This document shows, one piece after another, positions 26,338 through 34,885 of a stretch of 64,000 nucleotides of DNA (within the stretch, counting starts at the first letter, position 1; each line of letters opens with the position of its first letter). Source of the DNA: Methanomassiliicoccaceae archaeon UBA472 (GTDB lineage: Archaea > Thermoplasmatota > Thermoplasmata > Methanomassiliicoccales > UBA472); NCBI GenBank assembly GCA_002497075.1, contig DAML01000005.1:36743-100742 (forward strand), written 5' to 3'. The position numbers were made by a program, and so were the translations under genes. The notes under the pieces are model-generated. The model was not told the DNA's origin. It saw only the letters and a list, made by a program, of their open reading frames with translations, and did not search any database.

Positions 26338-27527
26338 CAGACCACTATGCTCCTGTCCTCGAGGGTTCCTCTGACCTTGGCGCCATCGCCCACGCGTGAG
26401 TTCGCACCCACGATGGTTCCGGCGGAAAGCACCACCTTGGGACCTATCTGGGTGAACTCGCCGACCATGCTGCCGGCCTTCTCGATCTTGAAGAAGTCGT
26501 CCTCCACCCGGACCTGGGCCAGGCCGGAGGGCGCGGAGAAACCGGTCATAATCCGGCAACCGTCATCGATCACCGCCCGGGATATGTGGGCATGGGAACC
26601 GATGGACACGTTGTTCATGATCATGGAATTGTTGACGAAGGTGTAGGGAGCGATGTGCACCCCGTTGCCGATGCTGGTCGTGGGGAAGATGGTAACGTAC
26701 GGACCGATCTCGCATCCCTCGCCTATGGACACAGGCCCCTCGATGTAGCATCCGGCGCGGATCCTGGAACCGGCGCCTACGTACACTGGTCCGCGCATGG
26801 TTACCCCGGACTCTATGGTCCCAGAGGTTTCCTGGCCGGACAGGCTGAAGGCGTATTCGTTCAAACGTATGAGGTCCCACGGATAGACGGCGTCCATCCA
26901 GCGTCCGGTGGAGCGCACCGCCTCGATCTTGAGGCGGGGCATGCAGCTGTGCAGCACGTGGGTGATGCCTGATTTTCCGGCCATCACGCCCTTCTCCAGA
27001 TGATCGAAGATGCTGGGCGAGAAGCGGTAGATGCCGGTGTTGATTATGTTGCCGACCTTCTTGTCGGGCTTCTCGATGATGTCCACCACCCGGCCGGACT
27101 CGATCTGCACCACGCCGTACTTGGAGGGCATCTCTGAATCCGTTACCAGCATGGCATTGCCCCCCTTGTGCTTCAGAAGGTCGGATATCACCTGGGCGTC
27201 GATGATGTTGTCCCCCGCCACCATGATGAAGTCGTCCTTGATCTGGTCGCGGACCGCCAGGGCGGCGTGGGCGGTGCCCAGCTGCTTCTCCTGTATGGCA
27301 TAGGATATCTTGACCCCGAAGCGCGAGCCGTTCCCGAAGAAGGACATTATGCGCTCCTTCATGTACCCGACGACCAAAATGATCTCGGTGATGCCGTTGG
27401 CCGCCAAGGCCCGAACGACATATTCCAGGATGGGGCGGTTGCCGATGGGAATCATGACCTTCGGCCGGGAAACGGTGAACGGACGGAGCCTGGTCCCCTC
27501 CCCGGCGGCCAGAATGACTGCTTTCAT
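26337..27527 (-). CDS. GlmU-like sugar-1-phosphate nucleotidyltransferase/acetyltransferase
   Basis: A 396-residue bifunctional-looking enzyme. The N-terminal nucleotidyltransferase domain has LAAGEGTRLRPFTVSRPKVM (residues 6-25) and MVAGDNIID; the C-terminal half is a left-handed beta-helix with hexapeptide repeats (VTMRGPVYVGAGSRI onward), as in archaeal GlmU-type proteins that make glucosamine-1-P acetyl and UDP derivatives. ATG at 27527 is the family start. Operon with glmS makes the UDP-GlcNAc role likely. Confidence 0.9.
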   Translation of the reverse strand: MKAVILAAGEGTRLRPFTVSRPKVMIPIGNRPILEYVVRALAANGITEIILVVGYMKERIMSFFGNGSRFGVKISYAIQEKQLGTAHAALAVRDQIKDDFIMVAGDNIIDAQVISDLLKHKGGNAMLVTDSEMPSKYGVVQIESGRVVDIIEKPDKKVGNIINTGIYRFSPSIFDHLEKGVMAGKSGITHVLHSCMPRLKIEAVRSTGRWMDAVYPWDLIRLNEYAFSLSGQETSGTIESGVTMRGPVYVGAGSRIRAGCYIEGPVSIGEGCEIGPYVTIFPTTSIGNGVHIAPYTFVNNSMIMNNVSIGSHAHISRAVIDDGCRIMTGFSAPSGLAQVRVEDDFFKIEKAGSMVGEFTQIGPKVVLSAGTIVGANSRVGDGAKVRGTLEDRSIVV

Positions 27528-27662
27528 CAAAGGGTCCTCTGGACATAGCCATCCCTGTGGCCGTTTATTAATCTTTTTCGCGCTCTCTGATTGACGGTAA
27601 CTGATAATGAGGAGGAAAGTTGTTTTAAATTCGACAAGGGTCAAGCGCCCAAGGTTCAGCAT

Positions 27663-29096
27663 ATGCCCGACCCGTTCATTTCCTCACTGCCTAACGAGAT
27701 CGTCCGATTTCTCGAGAACCCCGGAGGGCATTCCCTCATCGTGAGGGGGAACGCCGGAACTGGGAAGACCACGTTCGTGTTGCAGGTGGCGGAGGAGTTC
27801 AAGGACCGGCAGAGGGCGCATTACCTTTCCACCCGGGTTTCCGACTCCTCGCTGCTCAGGCAGTTCCCCTGGTTGGCCGAACGGCTAATAACCAGGGAGG
27901 AGACCGGGACCAGGCGCCGCTCAGGCTTCGGACGGCTGAAGGGCGTAGGCTCCGGCGACCTGGTCGTGCCCCGGAAGGAGATGACCGTCTCCATAGGCAG
28001 GACCATGCCCGACCTGGAGAACCTGTATGACCTGGTGGAGAAGGGCGGGGAGCGGGTTCTGGTCATAATAGACAGCATCGACGCCCTGGCCGACAGGTAC
28101 GAACTGCAGTGCCGGGAGCTGATGATCGCCCTGCAGCGGGACCTGGTGGAGGGGCAGGGGGCCAATCTGATCTTCGTCCTGGAGAGCAACGACCACATGC
28201 TCGATTATCTCGGGGACGGGGTGGTGGAGTGCAGCCGGGTGGAGCACGAGCGACGCTTGGTGCGTGAGATGGACCTGATGAAGCTGCGCGGAGTGGAGGT
28301 GCAGCAGCCCATCTACCTGTTCACCTTGAAGGGCGGCAAGTTCCGCTGCTTCGGCGCCAGGTGGGACCGGGGATGCGGCATGAGCAAGGAGTTCGTCAGG
28401 CCGGAGGACCCCTCGGGGCGCCTCTCATACGGGATAATCGACCTGGACGAGATGACCGGGGGGTTATCCCCGGGAGCGGTGACGCTCATCGAGCTGGGCG
28501 CCGGGCTTCCCCCGGCGGTGAGCGGACTTCTGGAGAGGTCGTTGGTCTCCAGCTTCGCCAAGGCCGGGCGGGGCGTGCTATGGGTCCCGTTGCGCAAGGA
28601 GAGCGGGGCGGGAGCGCGGGGGCTGCTGCAGAACTCAATATCCGATCAGGAGATGGATAAGGCCGTCCGTGTCATAGAGCCGGCCTCCCAGATGGACCTG
28701 TCGAGCGGACGGTACGTCATGGGCGTCGAAGGCTCCATGGTGTCCGACGACCTGAAGTGGAAGAACATCGCCTATGCTCTGGACGGGAGCTCGCAGCCGT
28801 TCCTATCGCTCATGGGATTCGATTCCCTGGAATCGATATACGGCGGGGAGGTCATGGAAGGACTGGTGGACCATCTGGCCGCGGTGAAACGTAACGGAGG
28901 GTCCTTCGTAGGATTGACGTCCCCCACGTCCAGGTCCACGCCCAGGCTGGCTGACCTGGCCACGGTGCACCTCAAGGTGGAGAGGATCGGCGGCACGGTG
29001 GTGCTCTACGGCAGCAAGCCGTTCACCGAGTGCTTTGCGTTAACGGTAGAGGAAAGACCCCGGGGAGGGTGCGTGTCCCTGACCCCGCTGGTGTGA
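27663..29096 (+). CDS. KaiC/RAD55-like ATPase with two RecA domains, second degenerate
   Basis: A 477-residue protein. Domain 1 has an intact Walker A (RGNAGTGKTTF, about residues 28-38) and Walker B (RVLVIIDSIDALAD). Domain 2 starts at GGLSPGAVTLIELGAGLPPAVS, where the P-loop lysine and Thr/Ser are missing. It looks like a double-domain KaiC/GvpD-related regulator; function unknown. The ATG at 27663 was chosen (MPDPFISSLP); an upstream in-frame TTG at 27591 adds 24 poorly folded residues. It is followed directly by another degenerate family member. Confidence 0.72.
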   Translation: MPDPFISSLPNEIVRFLENPGGHSLIVRGNAGTGKTTFVLQVAEEFKDRQRAHYLSTRVSDSSLLRQFPWLAERLITREETGTRRRSGFGRLKGVGSGDLVVPRKEMTVSIGRTMPDLENLYDLVEKGGERVLVIIDSIDALADRYELQCRELMIALQRDLVEGQGANLIFVLESNDHMLDYLGDGVVECSRVEHERRLVREMDLMKLRGVEVQQPIYLFTLKGGKFRCFGARWDRGCGMSKEFVRPEDPSGRLSYGIIDLDEMTGGLSPGAVTLIELGAGLPPAVSGLLERSLVSSFAKAGRGVLWVPLRKESGAGARGLLQNSISDQEMDKAVRVIEPASQMDLSSGRYVMGVEGSMVSDDLKWKNIAYALDGSSQPFLSLMGFDSLESIYGGEVMEGLVDHLAAVKRNGGSFVGLTSPTSRSTPRLADLATVHLKVERIGGTVVLYGSKPFTECFALTVEERPRGGCVSLTPLV

Positions 29097-29106
29097 GGTG
29101 CTGACA

Positions 29107-29787
29107 ATGTTCAAGACCAATTTCCCGCAGATGTGCTCGGTTCTGATGCTCGGTACCCCGGGAGTGGGATTGCTGGAGTTCCAGCTGGGCATGGTCAAGG
29201 AATATCTGGACCGGGGCGAGCCGGTAGTGTTCGTCACCATGGACCTGCTGCCCAAGGACCTGCTGGGCTCCATGGAGCGCTTCGGCATCTCCATGGACCT
29301 CTTGGGAAAAGACCTCTACGTGATCGATTACCATTCCAGCCTGCTCGGCAATTCGGACGACCGGGAGCCAGGGGACCGGGGCAAGGTGCGCCGCATACAC
29401 GACCTCGAGGGGATCATGTTCAACGTGGCCACCATTTTCGAGGAGCAGAAGCGGCCGCTCAGGATATTCATGCATACCCTATCCACTCTGTTCCTATACA
29501 ATCAGGCCAGCGTGGTGCTGAAGTTCTTCCAGATAAGCACCTCACGGATACGAAGCGAGTTCGGAACGGCCATAGTGTCCGTTTTCGACGGGGTGCACGA
29601 CGAGAAGGCCCTCAATCACCTGGTGGCCTTGGCGGACGGAGTGATAGAACTGCGCTTCGACAACGAACTGAACCGTGTGCTGAGAGTGAGGCATATGCGC
29701 GGCATGTCCGTGCCTGGACGTTGGATACCGTTCGAGATCGCCCCCGGAGGGGACGATCAGCCGGCTCCGGTGCTGGAGTGGAAGTGA
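29107..29787 (+). CDS. RecA/KaiC-like protein with degenerate Walker A
   Basis: A 226-residue single-domain relative of the preceding protein. SVLMLGTPGVGLLEFQ (residues 11-26) aligns with a KaiC-type P-loop but lysine and Ser/Thr are replaced by two leucines. VVFVTMDLLPKDL and FMHTLSTLFL correspond to later strands. It probably partners with the active ATPase upstream (10 bp spacing). ATG at 29107 chosen; an in-frame GTG at 29098 is the alternative. Confidence 0.65.
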   Translation: MFKTNFPQMCSVLMLGTPGVGLLEFQLGMVKEYLDRGEPVVFVTMDLLPKDLLGSMERFGISMDLLGKDLYVIDYHSSLLGNSDDREPGDRGKVRRIHDLEGIMFNVATIFEEQKRPLRIFMHTLSTLFLYNQASVVLKFFQISTSRIRSEFGTAIVSVFDGVHDEKALNHLVALADGVIELRFDNELNRVLRVRHMRGMSVPGRWIPFEIAPGGDDQPAPVLEWK

Positions 29788-30012
29788 TCACTCCTCAGCT
29801 TCTTCCATGACGCCGTACAGGGCGCGGTTGAGCTCCTGAACGGCACGGACGGTGGCCTTTGAATACAGCGGACATTCAATCTTGGGCCGGACCACCATCT
29901 CCTTCTTTCGGCAGTACACCAGCTGATCGTTCAGTCCCAGCTCGGGACGGTTCTCGCGATGCAGACAGGAAAAACAGAACGCCTTTTTCATCTGGCGCAT
30001 TCTAACGTGCAT
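29788..30012 (-). CDS. Small four-cysteine protein, unknown
   Basis: A 74-residue protein with CFSC followed by two more cysteines (YCRKKEM and ECPLYS), a spacing that could bind zinc or an Fe-S cluster, then a charged C-terminal helix ending EEAEE. I do not recognise the family. In-frame ATGs at 30012, 30000 and 29991 are possible starts; an AT-rich TATA-like stretch at about 30017-30030 favours one of the later two. It converges with the KaiC-like pair and precedes nothing on its own strand. Confidence 0.55.
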   Translation of the reverse strand: MHVRMRQMKKAFCFSCLHRENRPELGLNDQLVYCRKKEMVVRPKIECPLYSKATVRAVQELNRALYGVMEEAEE

Positions 30013-30030
30013 GGTGTATATGATTATTCC

Positions 30031-31014
30031 CTAACGTTTCGGCGCTATGACCTCGCCGATGTCCAGGACCTTTATGCCTTCCCTTCCCAGGTTCAGGGAG
30101 CAGAAGGGGCAGGCGGTTATCACGCCGTCCACACCGGCCCTGCGGTACATATCGACCTTGTTGCCGGCCATGGAACTGGACGTCTCCGGAAAACCGGAGA
30201 GCATGCCGCCCCCGCCACCGCAGCAGCTGTCCTCCTCGGGCATCCTCACGATGCTGACGCCCGCACCCTCCAATATCGACGCCAGGCTCTCGGCCGTCCA
30301 CGGACTTAAACCCCGCTTGAGATGGCAGGGCACCTGCAGCGCCCAGCGACCTTCCAGCTTGGACCTCAGGTCCGTTCCCTTCAGCACCTCGATCAAATGT
30401 TCCGCCTCGATCCCGTACACCTCCCGGAGCTGATACGTGCAGCCCGGGCAGGAGGTGATGACCCGGTCGTAGCGGGAGAACACCTCCATGTTCCTGCGCC
30501 GGAGGTCATCGGCCATGTCGAGCGCGCCGATCTTTATCAGGGGAGAGCCGCAGCACATAGCCTGGCTGGAGATGTCATGCTTAATTCCCAGGGATGTGAG
30601 AAGCGAAGATACAGATAATGTGAGACCGGTCGATCGCCCCAGGCCGATGCAGCCCGGGAAGTACAGCGTGCGTTCCCCGTTCTCGACCCAACCGCTGAAC
30701 TCGGTGCTTACGGTTCGTCCGAAAGAGGTGATGTTCTCGACCATCTTGCGGTGGCCGGGAAGCCATTCTGCGGACATCTCCGACCTGAGCTTGAGCATGG
30801 AACGGGTGAGGGTGATCCCGGATGGGCAGGCCCATTCACAGGCATGGCACATGGTGCACCTCAATGCGTTCTGACCGATGCTGTCGCGTTCCAAGAATCG
30901 CGCGGCGTCAACCCCGGTGGTCCGCGGCCCTGGAAATTGTTCTCCCAAGGGGTCGTTGAGCACCGGGCAGACCCTCAGGCAGCTCCCGCATTTCACGCAT
31001 CGGCCTTCGTTCAT
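30031..31014 (-). CDS. glpC: Anaerobic glycerol-3-phosphate dehydrogenase, subunit C (Fe-S)
   Basis: A 327-residue iron-sulfur protein. Two N-terminal [4Fe-4S] motifs (CVKCGSCLRVCP and CTMCHACEWACP) are followed by two CCG-type domains (MCCGSPL and SCCGGGGGML), as in GlpC and HdrD. It passes electrons from GlpAB to the membrane carrier. ATG overlaps the glpB stop by four bases. HdrD-like assignment alone is possible, but the glpA and glpB neighbours make GlpC much more likely. Confidence 0.88.
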   Translation of the reverse strand: MNEGRCVKCGSCLRVCPVLNDPLGEQFPGPRTTGVDAARFLERDSIGQNALRCTMCHACEWACPSGITLTRSMLKLRSEMSAEWLPGHRKMVENITSFGRTVSTEFSGWVENGERTLYFPGCIGLGRSTGLTLSVSSLLTSLGIKHDISSQAMCCGSPLIKIGALDMADDLRRRNMEVFSRYDRVITSCPGCTYQLREVYGIEAEHLIEVLKGTDLRSKLEGRWALQVPCHLKRGLSPWTAESLASILEGAGVSIVRMPEEDSCCGGGGGMLSGFPETSSSMAGNKVDMYRRAGVDGVITACPFCSLNLGREGIKVLDIGEVIAPKR

Positions 31015-32060
31015 GTTCCCTCCAGCGCCCTGACGGCGCGATACGCGTTTTCCAGGGCCTCGGTCAGCCCGGAGCCGTATTCCCTACTTCCGGAAGAAAG
31101 GCAGTCCCCGGCGCCGGCCACGTTGACCATTGGACGACCATCGATGTTGATGAGCATGCCGTTCAAGCTATCGTAACCGCCCGTGAGAGGAAATTTAGAG
31201 CGAACGATCCGGAACTTGCCGAGGGGGTCGCTGACGTCCCGTTCTTTCAGGACCAGACCATCAACCAGGGGGCCTCCGGTAGCCAGGATGACCGCCTCCG
31301 CGGAGATGTGGCGGGCGTCCATCCCTCCAACTACCGTTGCTCCGATCGCGGCATCGTTTTCCACGTCCAGAGCGGTGACCTTCCTCCCGTCCCAGATGGT
31401 GACGCCAGCCTCCGCGGCCTTTGAGAGCATGAGGTCCGCCAGCCTCTGGCCTGGCGAGCCCAGGGGAGTTATGGCCTCCAATACATTTCTTCCGCAGCGT
31501 CCTTCCAGCTGGTCCAGTCTGTGGTAATCTTGCAGGCCGACCAAGGACGGAAGAAGTATCGCCTCGGCCGATAGCCCCTGCAGTTCTTCGGCCAGGCCTT
31601 CCCACGCTTCGTCTTTGCGGAAGGAAGACGTCAAGGGAACGTCCGAGGGGACCTGGCTAGGTATCGTGAACGGTGTTGCCTTGATCTTCCGACCGTTCAG
31701 CATGGCCGAAACGACGCGGGGCAGCAGGGAAGGATGCCCGTCGAGACCGACCACGGCGATGCTCTTTGGCGTTTCCCCTTCCTTCCACGTTGAGTGGGAC
31801 GGGGACATCCAGCATCTGTACGAGGTTCCGATCTTGCTGATGCCCTCCCTCTGTCCGGACGCCCAGGGCATCTTCTCGTTGTTCAGGAATTCCGATATCT
31901 CCGCTCGGCACAGGTTCGGTCCGGACCTCAGGCAGCCGGTCGACAGGGCGGTGCTTGGCGTCCCCCTGCCCACCAGGGTGACCTCCCAACCCCTTTTGGC
32001 CAAGAGCCAGGAAGAGAAGGTCCCGGCCGCCCCGTTGCCAACGACGAGGGCGTAGCTCAT
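31011..32060 (-). CDS. glpB: Anaerobic glycerol-3-phosphate dehydrogenase, subunit B
   Basis: A 349-residue FAD-binding protein. The dinucleotide-binding start is ALVVGNGAAGTFSSWLLAKRG (residues 4-24), with the second flavin motif near VVGMDA-like and a C-terminal NVAGAGDCLSSG segment. It matches GlpB, which links GlpA to GlpC. ATGA overlaps exist with both neighbours, so the three genes form a tight operon in the order A-B-C on the minus strand. Confidence 0.85.
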   Translation of the reverse strand: MSYALVVGNGAAGTFSSWLLAKRGWEVTLVGRGTPSTALSTGCLRSGPNLCRAEISEFLNNEKMPWASGQREGISKIGTSYRCWMSPSHSTWKEGETPKSIAVVGLDGHPSLLPRVVSAMLNGRKIKATPFTIPSQVPSDVPLTSSFRKDEAWEGLAEELQGLSAEAILLPSLVGLQDYHRLDQLEGRCGRNVLEAITPLGSPGQRLADLMLSKAAEAGVTIWDGRKVTALDVENDAAIGATVVGGMDARHISAEAVILATGGPLVDGLVLKERDVSDPLGKFRIVRSKFPLTGGYDSLNGMLINIDGRPMVNVAGAGDCLSSGSREYGSGLTEALENAYRAVRALEGT

Positions 32061-33580
32061 TCCCTAACCCCCAAGCCATACACCCCATTCAGAACATGCC
32101 GGCGGAGCATCTCCTGTCGAAGCTGGTCACCGCTCGTGTGCTCCAGGCCGCGCTCCCTTTCCCCCAGGAACTCGTTCAAAGAGGGAACTGGGTCGATGCC
32201 GTTCTGTTCCATCATGATCTCCAGGACGGACAGCGCACAATCGAATCCCTGGCAATAGCCCATGCCCGCCCTGGTCCTGCGCATGACGTCGGCCAAGGTC
32301 AAGGCGTCTCCAGCCTTCAGCACCGCCGTCACTTCGGAGCGCAACACCTGTTCGCAAGAACACACCACGCGGGCATCGGTAGTATCGACAGAGGATGCCG
32401 ATCTTCCGTACTTCCGCACAAGCCTCACGGCAGAGATGGAATCACCTTTCCCGTTCGCAGGCGGTCCGAGCGCCTCTTTATGAGTACGGCAATTGGAGCT
32501 GCTTCCCAGCATCTCGCAGACCCGGTCAGAGACCTTTTCGGCCATCAGACGATAGGTCGTGAGCTTACCGCCGGCCACGCTGATCAGGTTGCCTACCCTT
32601 TCGTCGTTCAGCATGGCGAAGGAGCGGCTGGCCCCTCGCCCGCCTCCGCCCAGTAGCGGCCGGACTCCGCCGTACGTACGGATCGTCCGGCGTTCGCGCA
32701 GGGAAGGCATCATGGCCGCCGTCTCCCTGACCAGGAGATCGACGTCCTCCCTGGAAACGGTCACATCGTTCGGTGCGCCCGCCGGCCGGGAGGTGGTGCC
32801 CAGGATCGTGGACGTGTGGTTTGGAACAATGATATCACCGTTGGACGGCGACCTCAGCCTGTTCACCACGTACCGGCAATGGCGACCGTCCATGACCAGC
32901 ATGCTGCCTTGGTCCAATCCCATGGGGACGCGGCAGCCGGCCAGCTTCGCCACCTCGTCAACCCAGGCCCCGGCGGCGTTGACCACTATCTCCGGAACGA
33001 TCGATGCAGGAATACCGCCGCGCCGGTCCCGGACCTCGACCTCGACCACCGTTCCGTTCTCGACCGTCATACCAGTGACGGCGCAATGATTGAGGACCTT
33101 GGCACCAGCGGAACGAGCATCGTCCACATTGGCCTGGACCAGGGAAAATGGATCTATCGAGCCGTCATTGACCTTAAGGCACCTGGTCACACGAGAACTG
33201 AGCTCTGGTTCGGACCGAAGCGCTTCCTTGGCCGTCAGCTCCTCGAAGGGGACATTGGCCTTCCGGCAGGAACCGACGAAGGTGTCAGCGAACGACGGAT
33301 CGTCCTCCGGCAGGGAAACGAACAGACCGCCGGTGTCCTCGATGCAGAAAGGCGCGATACTTCTGAGAACGGCGTTCTCGAGCGCGCACTCGGAAGCGGA
33401 CGTCGGGTCCTTCACCGCGTACCGACCGCCGCTGTGCAGCAGCCCATGATTTCCGCCGCTTGCGCCGTGACAGAAGTCCCCCATCTCCAGCAGCAGGCAG
33501 TTCACCCCGCGCAGGGCGAGGTCCCTGGCGATGCCCGCCCCGGTGGCTCCTCCCCCGATGATCAGAACGTCAGTGCGCAT
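32057..33580 (-). CDS. glpA: Anaerobic glycerol-3-phosphate dehydrogenase, subunit A
   Basis: A 507-residue flavoprotein that oxidises glycerol-3-phosphate to dihydroxyacetone phosphate. The FAD motif VLIIGGGATGAGIARDLALRG (about residues 5-25), the GASGGNHGLLHSGGRYAV substrate-side motif and the C-terminal BFD-like [2Fe-2S] domain (CSCEQV and GYCQGFDC) match GlpA rather than aerobic GlpD. I chose ATG at 33580; an in-frame ATG lies 24 bases upstream. Confidence 0.92.
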   Translation of the reverse strand: MRTDVLIIGGGATGAGIARDLALRGVNCLLLEMGDFCHGASGGNHGLLHSGGRYAVKDPTSASECALENAVLRSIAPFCIEDTGGLFVSLPEDDPSFADTFVGSCRKANVPFEELTAKEALRSEPELSSRVTRCLKVNDGSIDPFSLVQANVDDARSAGAKVLNHCAVTGMTVENGTVVEVEVRDRRGGIPASIVPEIVVNAAGAWVDEVAKLAGCRVPMGLDQGSMLVMDGRHCRYVVNRLRSPSNGDIIVPNHTSTILGTTSRPAGAPNDVTVSREDVDLLVRETAAMMPSLRERRTIRTYGGVRPLLGGGGRGASRSFAMLNDERVGNLISVAGGKLTTYRLMAEKVSDRVCEMLGSSSNCRTHKEALGPPANGKGDSISAVRLVRKYGRSASSVDTTDARVVCSCEQVLRSEVTAVLKAGDALTLADVMRRTRAGMGYCQGFDCALSVLEIMMEQNGIDPVPSLNEFLGERERGLEHTSGDQLRQEMLRRHVLNGVYGLGVRE

Positions 33581-33638
33581 AAGACCCGGCGAAAAGGAAT
33601 GCACGAGTTCGTATATGGAAGTTGAGAGATGTGAGAAG

Positions 33639-33713
33639 TAGCGGGGGGTCGATTTGAACGACCGGTCTCCGGGTTATGAGCCCGACGGGATGTCCTGGCT
33701 ACCCTACCCCGCT
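33639..33713 (-). tRNA. Initiator tRNA-Met (CAT)
   Basis: The minus strand folds as a full cloverleaf: acceptor AGCGGGG pairs with CCCCGCT, T-arm GGTCG-TTCAAAT-CGACC, and anticodon loop CTCATAA gives CAT. An A1-U72 end pair and three G-C pairs next to the anticodon loop (GGG/CCC) mark it as the archaeal initiator, not the elongator. The discriminator is A and CCA is not encoded. It lies divergent from no gene but upstream of glpA, which is in the same orientation. Confidence 0.93.
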
Positions 33714-33776
33714 CTGGTATTTCCCCATCATGCGTAGGCCGGTTATAAACCTTTCTACATTCCGGCGATGGCTGGT

Positions 33777-34109
33777 TCAGAAGAACTTGCGCAGCTTCAT
33801 GATGTCTTCGAGAGAACCTTTTATGACCACCTTGCGCAGGGCCCAGGCCTTCATCGGCTTCATTTTGCCAGTGAAGAGATCGTCGATGGTCGTGGGGTCC
33901 GAGCAGATGACTATGTCGGGGCATTCCAGTAGCCCTTCGTCGAGACAGGATATGCAGCTGTCCCTGAGCAGGAAGGAATAATGCTCGGTGCCCAGGTCGA
34001 TGTTGACCTTCTTCGTCAGATGGCCGATCTCATCTCGCATCTGGAGATCGCAATGCATCTTGTCGTTGAACTTGTCAATGGCGTTCAGTAAGTGGTCCTT
34101 GGTCGTCAT
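33777..34109 (-). CDS. SCP2-type sterol/lipid carrier domain protein
   Basis: A 110-residue single-domain protein of the SCP2 family. The pattern VVICSDPTTIDDLFTGKMKPMKAW and the closing VVIKGSLEDIMKLRKF (as in TGKLKI-type SCP2 ends) are characteristic. SCP2 domains bind hydrophobic ligands; the ligand in archaea is unknown. Start ATG is one base after the stop of rnhB, so both are in one transcript. Confidence 0.82.
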   Translation of the reverse strand: MTTKDHLLNAIDKFNDKMHCDLQMRDEIGHLTKKVNIDLGTEHYSFLLRDSCISCLDEGLLECPDIVICSDPTTIDDLFTGKMKPMKAWALRKVVIKGSLEDIMKLRKFF

Positions 34110-34110
34110 G

Positions 34111-34752
34111 TCATTCCCAGTCGCTGAGCTTGGAGGTCTTGGATGAACAAAGCATGTCCCTGGCCGTGGCCCACGACCTCCTGGTGTATGGTGGCAGATC
34201 CCCCTTCTCCCTTATCCAATTTTCCAGGAAAGCTCTCGTCTTGGGATCGGAGGAATAACCGCTTCCAACGTCGCCCAGCTCCTCGCCGATGCGCTTCATC
34301 TCCGCGTCCCGGCGCACCTTGGCCACGATGGACGCCGCCGACACGACCGGATAGTTGAGATCGGCCTTGTGCTCGCACACCAGTTCCGGCCGGGTCCTCA
34401 TCGCCCTGGTCAGAGCGGTCTTGAAATTTCTTTCGCTGACATCGCATGCGTCCACAAACGCCTTTTGCGGCTGAAGCTCGTCCAGCAATGAGGCGAACGC
34501 CCTTATCTCCAGGGTGTTCAGGGACGTAGAGCCCTTGCGCTCGTCGATGGACCCATGCTCGATGACGACCACCTTCCAGGAGGAGTTGGCCATTATCAGC
34601 TCGGCCAGCCTTTCCCTTTCGTCCGGTTTGTGCAGCTTGGAGTCCTTGACCCCCCATTCCCGGAACAGACGGTCGTCCTCCACCATCACCGCGGCGACGA
34701 CCAGGGGACCCATCACCGGTCCCCGGCCAGCTTCGTCAAGGCCGCAAATCAT
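34111..34752 (-). CDS. rnhB: Ribonuclease HII
   Basis: A 213-residue RNase HII that cleaves RNA in RNA-DNA hybrids. The catalytic start CGLDEAGRGPVMGPLVVAA (residues 3-21) carries the Asp-Glu pair; further catalytic acids are in FVDACDV and KADLNYPVVSAASIVAKV. ATG at 34752 gives the family N-terminus MICGLDEAG, so the 47-codon upstream extension was excluded. Confidence 0.93.
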   Translation of the reverse strand: MICGLDEAGRGPVMGPLVVAAVMVEDDRLFREWGVKDSKLHKPDERERLAELIMANSSWKVVVIEHGSIDERKGSTSLNTLEIRAFASLLDELQPQKAFVDACDVSERNFKTALTRAMRTRPELVCEHKADLNYPVVSAASIVAKVRRDAEMKRIGEELGDVGSGYSSDPKTRAFLENWIREKGDLPPYTRRSWATARDMLCSSKTSKLSDWE

Positions 34753-34842
34753 CGTAGGGGGATTTTGTCCTGGATATAAAGCAATGACGAGGGAGCATCC
34801 ACCAGGAACCCATAGTTTTACCAAAAAATTTGTTGATGGGCT

Positions 34843-34852
34843 AAAATATAAA
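34843..34852 (+). promoter_or_regulatory. TATA box for the mptA-pgp operon
   Basis: AAAATATAAA lies about 34 bases before the ATT start discussed for mptA. Transcription from here would begin near 34873-34878, close to the doubled Shine-Dalgarno GGAGGCGGTGA at 34870-34880. Confidence 0.5.
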
Positions 34853-34885
34853 GATATCCCCCCGTTGAAGGAGGCGGTGATGTGA

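Noticed and set aside
34883..34885. TGA in the mptA frame read as selenocysteine
   Set aside because: No SECIS-like element is visible and the residue precedes the conserved N-terminus; a start-stop or sequence error is simpler.
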